Part shown: positions 48,691 to 59,786 of the stretch, one piece after another
How positions within the stretch are numbered: the stretch's first letter is position 1
Layout of the letters: each line of letters begins with the position of its first letter
Source of the DNA: Panagrolaimus kolymaensis
Taxonomy: Eukaryota; Nematoda; Chromadorea; Rhabditida; Panagrolaimidae
Direction: 5' to 3'
DNA length: 64,000 nt
Assembly (NCBI GenBank): GCA_028622995.1
Contig: JAJQJQ010000036.1
Location: 2,170,001 to 2,234,000, forward strand
Notes under the pieces: model-generated
The model's input: only the letters and a program-made list of their open reading frames with translations
Databases searched by the model: none
Told to the model about the DNA's origin: nothing
Position numbers and translations under genes: made by a program

Positions 48691-49787
48691 TTATTTTTTT
48701 GCATGTCCATGAGTAACAAGATTATATTGTAATGGAATGGTATTAAAAATGATTTGATCGTGATTCATTCCACCTTTTTCAAAAGCTGCATTTTGGCCAT
48801 TGATGTCGCTGAGTTTTCTTCCACAAGCTTGAAATCCAACTTTATCATCATTTTGAGAATATATAGTAAAAATTCTGGCGCCTTCATATCGAATTGGGGC
48901 ATTTATATCTGCGAGAAATCTCGATTGACAATGCATTCCATTATTCAAATTGCAAGTACCAAATGGAAAAACGCAAAGGAATGAACCAAAATTTGCTCCG
49001 GCAACTCCGACATAAGTATGAATTAAACCTGTGAGAGGTGGGCCAAGATATTCGCCTGTATCAACGCAAGATCCTCCAAGGATAGCTTTTCGAGCTATTG
49101 GTGAACCCATGGATATTCCAATCACGTGAACTTGGGAACCAGTATATTCAGCCACAGCTTGAATGAGAATTCGAATCTGCAAATTTAGAAGTTAAAGAAC
49201 TTATGAAATTATTTTGAGCATTTGTTTTGTAAAAAAAATTTGCATAAATATTAAACATTTTTTGGAATTATTTTTACTCACAGATTTAACATAATGGCAA
49301 TCCATTTGAACAAGCACCACATTAGTTTTTCCTGCATCGCCATAAGTAGTTGCATAAACTTCATTATCTTGATAACCATGGTTTAAAAAAAATTGTTGTA
49401 TTCTGGCAAACGTTCCAGCGCTATTAGTTATTCCATGAACGATAATTACAGGTGGGCGTCTAAAAATATACAAATTTTTAAATTTTCTTTTATTTTTGTT
49501 ATCAAAAACAAAAAAATTATCAACTGCTAAGAATTTTTTTATCGTGAAAACAGATTTTTAGAGTTAATCAACCAAAGAAAAAAAGAGTCTTACCTGACCA
49601 TTCCATTAATTCCACCACCAAAAGATCCACCTCCGCCTAAATCATTTCTTGCAAGTAATTCAGCGGTAGGTTGACCAAATCGATTTGAAACAAAATTATA
49701 AAATCCTCCACTTATTGTTCCAAAAACATGATTAATATTACAAAAAATAATGGAAAAGAGAAATAAAATTTTGATATTTACGAACAT
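48691..49787 (-). CDS. Secreted class 2 lipase (LIPS family)
   Basis: Three exons (49787-49594, 49459-49282, 49176-48691) join in frame to 285 residues. The protein starts with a signal peptide (IKILFLFSIIFCNINHVFG) and a short Gly-rich linker, then the alpha/beta-hydrolase core. Motifs: PVIIVHGITNSAGTF (oxyanion loop), VIGISMGS with nucleophile Ser146 in a G-x-S-x-G box, acid residue in YSQNDD (Asp234/235), and GMNHDQI with His263. All three triad members are present, so an active secreted esterase or lipase is expected. The family is the EstA/class 2 lipase group called LIPS in C. elegans, thought to act on dietary or extracellular lipids. Cysteines (GSC, FLC, GTC, MHC, QAC) fit disulphides in a secreted enzyme. 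Confidence 0.85.
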
Positions 49788-50429
49788 TTTCTTTTTTTAA
49801 CCCGCAATTTTTTTTGATAAAAAATAAACTTCTTCTTTTTTTTAAAGAAGAAAAAAATAGTTCCTGCAGAGTTGATTTTTACCCAAAAAGATAGATTCTT
49901 TTTTCTTTTGCAACTTTAGATAATTTTTTGAGAGGCGTAAACCCGTAACAACCGGTTGCTCGCCTGCGGTTATTTTCACTTTTTTTAAAGAAAAATAAAG
50001 AACAGTTTACAATTTGTTGTTCGGCCAATTAGAGAATGGAAAAGATCTTTGTTGTTTTTTTGTTGGATTTTTTGACGTAATAAAAATGATCGATTATATA
50101 ATTAACAAAGACAACATTAAGTTTAGTAAATTTTACTTTTCAAACAATTTAATAAAATTTTAAGCAATAAAAAAAATAAGAAATTTTTACAATGAAAATT
50201 AATTTCTTTTATATGTTTTAGTTAAAAAACTTTTTAGAGCAATGAAAATGATTAATTTTATTATTACTAACCGTGATATTTGATAAAAGCAAAAGGTTAA
50301 AATAAAAGCAGACACCATAGATTAATGACTAATTTTTTTAACACATTTTGATTCATATTTTGATTCTAGCGATCGATCATCTATCGTGAATCGCGATAAT
50401 TAAAATAATGGGTCTAAAACAATAGATAA
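49788..50429. other. Intergenic region
   Basis: Lipase upstream flank with a short less AT-rich patch (GTAACAACCGGTTGCTCGCC, about 49.95 kb) that may be promoter sequence. No gene recognised. Confidence 0.4.
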
Positions 50430-50670
50430 AAAAATTATCTGCAATAGAAAAAACATACAATTCGAGTTTCTCAAATTTATGCAATTTATTAACGGCTTCT
50501 TCGAGTGGAATATAAGCATCATTATCATTATTCTTGATTAGAACATAGTCAAAATAAAGGTTTTTTATTGTTCCAGAACAAGTAAGCTTTTCATATTCAA
50601 ACTGGGATAAATCTTGGCGGGTTAAGAACAAATCAGTAAGTTTGCAAGTATCAACTTTTTTAAGCAAATT
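50430..50670 (-). pseudogene. F-box-like gene fragment
   Basis: The minus frame reads LSQFEYEKLTCSGTIKNLY...PLEEAVNKLHKFEKLEL, the same leucine-rich block (FEYEKLT..GTIK, PLEE) as the C-terminal part of nematode F-box-like proteins. No F-box, start codon or continuing exons are found, so it seems to be a stray internal exon of a dead copy. Confidence 0.5.
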
Positions 50671-51090
50671 TTAAAAAGCATAAAAATTTGATTTTTATCC
50701 ATTATTATGTCATAGATAGAGGGCTAAATTTAAGATGTCTACCATATATAATGGTGTCAAATGAAAATTAGTAGAAATTTGAATAAAAAAAAAAAATATG
50801 AAATCACTTATTCAAAAAAATATATTAAAAACATTTTAAACTGAACGAAAAGCCTTTTGAAAAAAAAAAGATAGACTGAATGACGACTGCTTTCAAGCGA
50901 TGCTTGCAATCAATTTCATTGTTTTTTTTTTTTTGCATGCTTTTTTTATACCTGTCTTTTTTTTTTCTTCCATGTTTTTTCTATATGCATTAAACAAAGG
51001 CTTTTTTTTATTAGTCATCATCAGGTCATGGACACATGAAGGATTGGTAGAGGAAAGAGAAAAAAAAACTGCAAACAACGTTCTTTTAGG
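50671..51090. other. Flank between F-box fragment and satellite
   Basis: AT-rich with long poly-T runs; no gene seen. The satellite begins with a partial unit at about 51091. Confidence 0.4.
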
Positions 51091-54000
51091 GCGTTTCATT
51101 CAGAAAAACTTCGATAAAAATCTTGAAAAAATAAATCATAAATGCAGGTTTCAATAGTTTTGATATGCCTGGATCGAACCAAACTTAATTTTTTTTGCTG
51201 TAATTTAATTTTAATAATTAAAGAAATAGTTTCATTGTTGAAAGCTTGAATCAAAATTTTCTAAAAAATTTCAAAAATTCAGGTTTCAATAGTTTTGATA
51301 TGCCTGGATCGAACCAAACTTAATTTTCCTTGCTGTAATTTAAATTTAATAATTAAAGAAATAGTTTCATTGTTGAAAGCTTGAATCAAAATTTTCTAAA
51401 AAATTTCAAAAATTCAGGTTTCAATAGTTTTGATATGCCTGGATCGAACCAAACTTAATTTTTTTTGCTGTAATTTAATTTTAATAATTAAAGAAATAGT
51501 TTCATTGTTGAAAGCTTGAATCAAAATTTTCTAAAAAATTTCAAAAATTCAGGTTTCAATAGTTTTGATATGCCTGGATCGAACCAAACTTAATTTTCCT
51601 TGCTGTAATTTAAATTTAATAATTAAAGAAATAGTTTCATTGTTGAAAGCTTGAATCAAAATTTTCTAAAAAAATTCAAAAATTCAGGTTTCAATAGTTT
51701 TGCTATGCCTGGATCGAACCAAACTTAATTTTCCTTGCTATAATTTTATTTTTATAATTTATTAAAGCGTTTCATTGTTGAAAGATTGAATCTAAATTTT
51801 ACAAACTATTTCTAAAACGCAGGTTTCAATAGTTTTGATATGCCTGGATCGAAAAAAACATAAATTTCCTTGCTGTATTTTCATTTTTATAATTAAATAA
51901 AACGTTTGATTCAGAAAAGCTTCGATTAAAATATTGAAAAAATAAATGAAAAATGCAGGTGTCAATAGTTTTGATATGCCTGGATCGAACCAAACTTAAA
52001 TTTTCTTGATGAATTTTCATTTTAATAATTAAAGAAAGCGTTTCATTGTTTAAAGATTGAATCTAAATTTTACAAAAAATTTCTAAAACGCAGGTTTCAA
52101 TAGTTTTGATATGCCTGGATCGAAAAAAACATAAATTTCCTTGCTGTATTTTCATTTTTATAATTAAATAAAACGTTTCATTCAGAAAAGCTTCGATTAA
52201 AATATTGAAAAAATAAATGAAAAATGCAGGTGTCAATAGTTTTGATATGCCTGGATCGAACCAAACTTAAATTTTCTTGATGAATTTTCATTTTAATAAT
52301 CAAAGAAAGCGTTTCATTGTTTAAAGATTGAATCTAAATTTTACAAAAAATTTCTAAAACGCAGGTTTCAATAGTTTTGATATGCCTGGATCGAAAAAAA
52401 CATAAATTTCCTTGCTGTATTTTCATTTTTATAATTAAAGAAAGCGTTTCATTGTTTAAAGATTGAATCTAAATTTTACAAAAAATTTCTAAAACGCAGG
52501 TTTCAATAGTTTTGATATGCCTGGATCGAAAAAAACATAAATTTCCTTGCTGTATTTTCATTTTTATAATTAAATAAAACGTTTCATTCAGAAAAGCTTC
52601 GATTAAAATATTGAAAAAATAAATGAAAAATGCAGGTGTCAATAGTTTTGATATGCCTGGATCGAACCAAACTTAAATTTTCTTGATGAATTTTCATTTT
52701 AATAATCAAAGAAAGCGTTTCATTGTTTAAAGATTGAATCTAAATTTTACAAAAAATTTCTAAAACGCAGGTTTCAATAGTTTTGATATGCCTGGATCGA
52801 ACCAAACTGATTTTTCTTGCAGTAATATTATTTTTATAATTTATTAAAGCGTTTCATTGTTGAAAGATTGAATCTAAATTTTACAAACTATTTCTAAAAC
52901 GCAGGTTTCAATAGTTTTGATATGCCTGGATCGAAAAAAACATAAATTTCCTTGCTGTATTTTCATTTTTATAATTAAAGAAAGCGTTTCATTGTTTAAA
53001 GATTGAATCTAAATTTTACAAAAAATTTCTAAAACGCAGGTTTCAATAGTTTTGATATGCCTGGATCGAAAAAAACATAAATTTCCTTGCTGTATTTTCA
53101 TTTTTATAATTAAATAAAACGTTTCATTCAGAAAAGCTTCGATTAAAATATTGAAAAAATAAATGAAAAATGCAGGTGTCAATAGTTTTGATATGCCTGG
53201 ATCGAACCAAACTTAAATTTTCTTGATGAATTTTCATTTTAATAATCAAAGAAAGCGTTTCATTGTTTAAAGATTGAATCTAAATTTTACAAAAAATTTC
53301 TAAAACGCAGGTTTCAATAGTTTTGATATGCCTGGATCGAACCAAACTAATTTTTCTTGCAGTAATATTATTTTTATAATTTATTAAAGCGTTTCATTGT
53401 TGAAAGATTGAATCTAAATTTTACAAAAAATTTCTAAAACGCAGGTTTCAATAGTTTTGATATGCCTGGATCGAAAAAAACATAAATTTCCTTGCTGTAT
53501 TTTCATTTTTATAATTAAATAAAACGTTTCATTCAGAAAAGCTTCGATTAAAATATTGAAAAAATAAATGAAAAATGCAGGTGTCAATAGTTTTGATATG
53601 CCTGGATCGAACCAAACTTAAATTTTCTTGATGAATTTTCATTTTAATAATCAAAGAAAGCGTTTCATTGTTTAAAGATTGAATCTAAATTTTACAAAAA
53701 ATTTCTAAAACGCAGGTTTCAATAGTTTTGATATGCCTGGATCGAACCAAACTAATTTTTCTTGCAGTAATATTATTTTTATAATTTATTAAAGCGTTTC
53801 ATTGTTGAAAGATTGAATCTAAATTTTACAAACTATTTCTAAAACGCAGGTTTCAATAGTTTTGATATGCCTGGATCGAAAAAAACATAAATTTCCTTGC
53901 TGTATTTTCATTTTTATAATTAAAGAAAGCGTTTCATTGTTGAAAGATTGAATCTAAATTTTACAAACTATTTCTAAAACGCAGGTTTCAATAGTTTTGA

Positions 54001-57000
54001 TATGCCTGGATCGAACCAAACTAATTTTTCTTGCAGTAATATTATTTTTATAATTTATTAAAGCGTTTCATTGTTGAAAGATTGAATCTAAATTTTACAA
54101 AAAATTTCTAAAACGCAGGTTTCAATAGTTTTGATATGCCTGGATCGAACCAAACTAATTTTTCTTGCAGTAATATTATTTTTATAATTTATTAAAGCGT
54201 TTCATTGTTGAAAGATTGAATCTAAATTTTACAAAAAATTTCTAAAACGCAGATTTCAATAGTATTGATATGCCTGGATCGAACCAAACTAATTTTTCTT
54301 GCAGTAATATTACTTTTATAATTTATTAAAGCGTTTCATTGTTGAAAGATTGAATCTAAATTTTACAAAAAATTTCTAAAACGCAGGTTTCAATAGTTTT
54401 GATATGCCTGGATCGAAAAAAACATAAATTTCCTTGCTGTATTTTCATTTTTATAATTAAAGAAAGCGTTTCATTGTTGAAAGATTGAATCTAAATTTTA
54501 CAAAAAATTTCTAAAACGCAGGTTTCAATAGTTTTGATATGCCTGGATCGAACCAAACTAATTTTTCTTGCAGTAATATTATTTTTATAATTTATTAAAG
54601 CGTTTCATTGTTGAAAGATTGAATCTAAATTTTACAAAAAATTTCTAAAACGCAGGTTTCAATAGTTTTGATATGCCTGGATCGAACCAAACTAATTTTT
54701 CTTGCAGTAATATTATTTTTATAATTTATTAAAGCGTTTCATTGTTGAAAGATTGAATCTAAATTTTACAAAAAATTTCTAAAACGCAGATTTCAATAGT
54801 ATTGATATGCCTGGATCGAACCAAACTAATTTTTCTTGCAGTAATATTATTTTTATAATTTATTAAAGCGTTTCATTGTTGAAAGATTGAATCTAAATTT
54901 TACAAAAAATTTCTAAAACGCAGGTTTCAATAGTTTTGATATGCCTGGATCGAAAAAAACATAAATTTCCTTGCTGTATTTTCATTTTTATAATTAAAGA
55001 AAGCGTTTCATTGTTGAAAGATTGAATCTAAATTTTACAAAAAATTTCTAAAACGCAGGTTTCAATAGTTTTGATATGCCTGGATCGAAAAAAACATAAA
55101 TTTCCTTGCTGTATTTTCATTTTTATAATTAAAGGAAGCGTTTCATTGTTGAAAGATTGAATCTAAATTTTACAAAAAATTTCTAAAACGCAGGTTTCAA
55201 TAGTATTGATATGCCTGGATCAAACCAAACTAATTTTTCTTGCAGTAATATTATTTTTATAATTTATTAAAGCGTTTCATTGTTGAAAGATTGAATCTAA
55301 ATTTTACAAAAAATTTCTAAAACGCAGGTTTCAATAGTTTTGATATGCCTGGATCGAAAAAAACATAAATTTCCTTGCTGTATTTTCATTTTTATAATTA
55401 AAGAAAGCGTTTCATTGTTGAAAGATTGAATCTAAATTTTACAAAAAATTTCTAAAACGGAGGTTTCAATAGTTTTGATATGCCTGGATCGAACCAAACT
55501 AATTTTTCTTGCAGTAATATTATTTTTATAATTTATTAAAGCGTTTCATTGTTGAAAGATTGAATCTAAATTTTACAAAAAATTTCTAAAACGCAGGTTT
55601 CAATAGTATTGATATGCCTGGATCGAACCAAACTAATTTTTCTTGCAGTAATATTATTTTTATAATTTATTAAAGCGTTTCATTGTTGAAAGATTGAATC
55701 TAAATTTTACAAAAAATTTCTAAAACGCAGGTTTCAATAGTTTTGATATGCCTGGATCGAAAAAAACATAAATTTCCTTGCTGTATTTTCATTTTTATAA
55801 TTAAAGAAAGCGTTTCATTGTTGAAAGATTGAATCTAAATTTTACAAAAAATTTCTAAAACGGAGGTTTCAATAGTTTTGATATGCCTGGATCGAACCAA
55901 ACTAATTTTTCTTGCAGTAATATTATTTTTATAATTTATTAAAGCGTTTCATTGTTGAAAGATTGAATCTAAATTTTACAAAAAATTTCTAAAACGCAGG
56001 TTTCAATAGTTTTGATATGCCTGGATCGAACCAAACTAATTTTTCTTGCAGTAATATTATTTTTATAATTTATTAAAGCGTTTCATTGTTGAAAGATTGA
56101 ATCTAAATTTTACAAACTATTTCTAAAACGCAGGTTTCAATAGTTTTGATATGCCTGGATCGAACCAAACTAATTTTTCTTGCAGTAATATTATTTTTAT
56201 AATTTATTAAAGCGTTTCATTGTTGAAAGATTGAATCTAAATTTTACAAAAAATTTCTAAAACGCAGGTTTCAATAGTTTTGATATGCCTGGATCGAAAA
56301 AAACATAAATTTCCTTGCTGTATTTTCATTTTTATAATTAAAGAAAGCGTTTCATTGTTGAAAGATTGAATCTAAATTTTACAAAAAATTTCTAAAACGG
56401 AGGTTTCAATAGTTTTGATATGCCTGGATCGAACCAAACTAATTTTTCTTGCAGTAATATTATTTTTATAATTTATTAAAGCGTTTCATTGTTGAAAGAT
56501 TGAATCTAAATTTTACAAAAAATTTCTAAAACGCAGGTTTCAATAGTTTTGATATGCCTGGATCGAACCAAACTAATTTTTCTTGCAGTAATATTATTTT
56601 TATAATTTATTAAAGCGTTTCATTGTTGAAAGATTGAATCTAAATTTTACAAAAAATTTCTAAAACGCAGATTTCAATAGTATTGATATGCCTGGATCGA
56701 ACCAAACTAATTTTTCTTGCAGTAATATTATTTTTATAATTTATTAAAGCGTTTCATTGTTGAAAGATTGAATCTAAATTTTACAAAAAATTTCTAAAAC
56801 GCAGGTTTCAATAGTTTTGATATGCCTGGATCGAAAAAAACATAAATTTCCTTGCTGTATTTTCATTTTTATAATTAAAGAAAGCGTTTCATTGTTGAAA
56901 GATTGAATCTAAATTTTACAAAAAATTTCTAAAACGCAGGTTTCAATAGTTTTGATATGCCTGGATCGAAAAAAACATAAATTTCCTTGCTGTATTTTCA

Positions 57001-58660
57001 TTTTTATAATTAAAGGAAGCGTTTCATTGTTGAAAGATTGAATCTAAATTTTACAAAAAATTTCTAAAACGCAGGTTTCAATAGTATTGATATGCCTGGA
57101 TCGAACCAAACTAATTTTTCTTGCAGTAATATTATTTTTATAATTTATTAAAGCGTTTCATTGTTGAAAGATTGAATCTAAATTTTACAAAAAATTTCTA
57201 AAACGCAGGTTTCAATAGTTTTGATATGCCTGGATCGAAAAAAACATAAATTTCCTTGCTGTATTTTCATTTTTATAATTAAAGAAAGCGTTTCATTGTT
57301 GAAAGATTGAATCTAAATTTTACAAAAAATTTCTAAAACGGAGGTTTCAATAGTTTTGATATGCCTGGATCGAACCAAACTAATTTTTCTTGCAGTAATA
57401 TTATTTTTATAATTTATTAAAGCGTTTCATTGTTGAAAGATTGAATCTAAATTTTACAAAAAATTTCTAAAACGCAGGTTTCAATAGTATTGATATGCCT
57501 GGATCGAACCAAACTAATTTTTCTTGCAGTAATATTATTTTTATAATTTATTAAAGCGTTTCATTGTTGAAAGATTGAATCTAAATTTTACAAAAAATTT
57601 CTAAAACGCAGGTTTCAATAGTTTTGATATGCCTGGATCGAAAAAAACATAAATTTCCTTGCTGTATTTTCATTTTTATAATTAAAGAAAGCGTTTCATT
57701 GTTGAAAGATTGAATCTAAATTTTACAAAAAATTTCTAAAACGGAGGTTTCAATAGTTTTGATATGCCTGGATCGAACCAAACTAATTTTTCTTGCAGTA
57801 ATATTATTTTTATAATTTATTAAAGCGTTTCATTGTTGAAAGATTGAATCTAAATTTTACAAAAAATTTCTAAAACGCAGGTTTCAATAGTTTTGATATG
57901 CCTGGATCGAACCAAACTAATTTTTCTTGCAGTAATATTATTTTTATAATTTATTAAAGCGTTTCATTGTTGAAAGATTGAATCTAAATTTTACAAACTA
58001 TTTCTAAAACGCAGGTTTCAATAGTTTTGATATGCCTGGATCGAACCAAACTAATTTTTCTTGCAGTAATATTATTTTTATAATTTATTAAAGCGTTTCA
58101 TTGTTGAAAGATTGAATCTAAATTTTACAAAAAATTTCTAAAACGCAGGTTTCAATAGTTTTGATATGCCTGGATCGAAAAAAACATAAATTTCCTTGCT
58201 GTATTTTCATTTTTATAATTAAAGAAAGCGTTTCATTGTTGAAAGATTGAATCTAAATTTTACAAAAAATTTCTAAAACGCAGGTTTCAATAGTTTTGAT
58301 ATGCCTGGATCGAAAAAAACATAAATTTCCTTGCTGTATTTTCATTTTTATAATTAAAGAAAGCGTTTCATTGTTGAAAGATTGAATCTAAATTTTACAA
58401 AAAATTTCTAAAACGCAGGTTTCAATAGTTTTGATATGCCTGGATCGAAAAAAACATAAATTTCCTTGCTGTATTTTCATTTTTATAATTAAAGAAAGCG
58501 TTTCATTGTTGAAAGATTGAATCTAAATTTTACAAAAAATTTCTAAAACGCAGGTTTCAATAGTATTGATATGCCTGGATCGAACCAAACTAATTTTTCT
58601 TGCAGTAATATTATTTTTATAATTTATTAAAGCGTTTCATTGTTGAAAGATTGAATCTAA
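51091..58660. repeat. Tandem satellite array, 134-135 bp monomer, about 56 copies
   Basis: Every monomer opens with the same 34-bp core, starting CAGGTTTCAATAG and ending GATATGCCTGGATCGAA, at spacings of 134-136 bp. The array begins and ends inside a monomer. At least four monomer types differ after the core: A (core then CCAAACTAATTTTTCTTGC), B (AAAAAACATAAATTTCC), C (core with GGTGTC, then CCAAACTTAAATTTTC) and D (CCAAACTTAATTTT, 51.15-51.8 kb). D occurs at the left end, B/C dimers at about 51.8-53.3 kb, and A/B mixtures to the right end. The core hardly varies while the other 100 bp diverge, pointing to selection on the core, for example as a protein-binding box. Satellites with a short conserved box are associated with centromeric chromatin in Meloidogyne; whether this one is related is unknown. 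There is no coding capacity. Confidence 0.95.
54655..58280. repeat. Higher-order repeat within the satellite (about 1,881 bp, two blocks)
   Basis: The order of monomer variants in about 54.65-56.53 kb recurs in 56.53-58.28 kb at an offset of about 1,881 bp (14 monomers). Diagnostic sites match: the AGATTTCAATAGTATTG variant at 54789 and 56670, AAAGGAAGCG at 55132 and 57013, and ACGGAGGTTTC at 55459/57341 and 55862/57744. At least 12 consecutive monomers agree, so a multi-monomer block was duplicated recently. Confidence 0.85.
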
Positions 58661-58914
58661 AAGCAGCAATGGGCGACTTTTCGGACAAAGGAAATGCCGC
58701 CTTTTTGATGTGGTGCTAATGCCGACAATTTTTATGGTGTGAATTTTATGTGTTATTTTTTGATGTGTGAATAAACATTGGAAATTTTAATTGGTTTTTT
58801 ATGATAACAAATTACATCATTGAAATTACAAAATTAAAAAATGAAATTTAAAAATTAAATTTTAAAAAGCGAAATTTTAAAAAGTGAAATTTAAACAAAA
58901 ATTAATTCAAAATT
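58661..58914. other. Satellite-to-gene junction
   Basis: Unique sequence with a short less AT-rich stretch (GCAATGGGCGACTTTTCGG, 58666-58684) directly at the array edge, then an AT-rich 3' flank of the following gene. No gene recognised. Confidence 0.4.
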
Positions 58915-59514
58915 TTAAACCATTGTTTCGGCTTCTTCACGGATTTCTTCGTAAACACTTTCACGGATTTCCTCGTATCCACTGTCAGCATCTTCCATGA
59001 TTTCTCCGTCATCAGAGTATTCCAAATACTCTTCAGCTTGATCTTCATCATCAATGCTTCCGAATTCCATATGATCATTATCAGACTCGTAAATGTCTTC
59101 AGGGTCGCAACGAGATCGGGTAGTTACGCTAAATCTATAGTTTTTTTTTATTTTTATCAAAAATTTAAAACATTTATAAACATACCGTTTTAAACAATAG
59201 CAATCTTTGACGTGATAAACCGTCATACCCATTCTAATTCCAGAACCCAATTGGCTGCACCAGGTCGGAAACATCATAAAGAAATCGAACACAGGCGCAC
59301 GTGGAGCTACATAAACTGATGTAGGAACCTCTCGATATAAAAGCATATATTCTTCCACACTGATGATGAGAGAGTGTAGCTCTTCGGGAAGAATTGCCTA
59401 AGAGAAAGAGATAATAGATTTTTTCGCGAAAGAATTTTTTTAACTCACTCGCATATGATTGATGATTTCCATCTGCGCACGATAATGATTATCGAGTGCA
59501 AAAATGGCATTCAT
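58915..59514 (-). CDS. Unrecognised protein with acidic C-terminus, next to the Polinton-type polymerase
   Basis: Three exons (59514-59449, 59397-59186, 59134-58915) join in frame to 165 residues. The N-terminal two-thirds looks folded (LPEELHSLIISVEEYMLLY, APVFDFFMMFPTWCSQLG, VYHVKDCYCLKR). The last 60 residues are strongly acidic (YESDNDHMEFGSIDDEDQAEEYLEYSDDGE shortened here to its character: Asp/Glu/Tyr-rich). I recognise no domain. It lies 3' of, and on the same strand as, the polymerase, about 270 bp away, so it may belong to the same mobile element, but it could equally be a host gene or part of a local repeat. Confidence 0.5.
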
Positions 59515-59786
59515 TTTTCAGAGAGGTTCCAAAAAAAAGCTGAAGCTAAAGCTAAAGCCATAGCAAAAAACAAAAAAGGATTAGTAAAGATATTTAAAGT
59601 GTTAAAAAACACTTAAAATTTTCAAAAAATGTTTTAATAATTTATTTTATTAATTAAAAGTTAACAAAGAAAAAAAAGACAAAATGAAACAACAATAAAT
59701 TTTAAAAAGATTCGAAAAAACAATTTTATTTTTGAAAAACCCTCCAGTTTAATTTATTCCCGCTAAACCTAATCCCTAAGAGAAAG

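Noticed and set aside
51826..52020. Open reading frame inside the satellite
   Set aside because: The frame is a by-product of monomer phase and is lost in neighbouring copies.
51091..58660. Regular repeats suggesting a CRISPR array
   Set aside because: The unit is 134-135 bp and the parts between cores are themselves homologous, so there are no unique spacers; this is eukaryotic satellite DNA.
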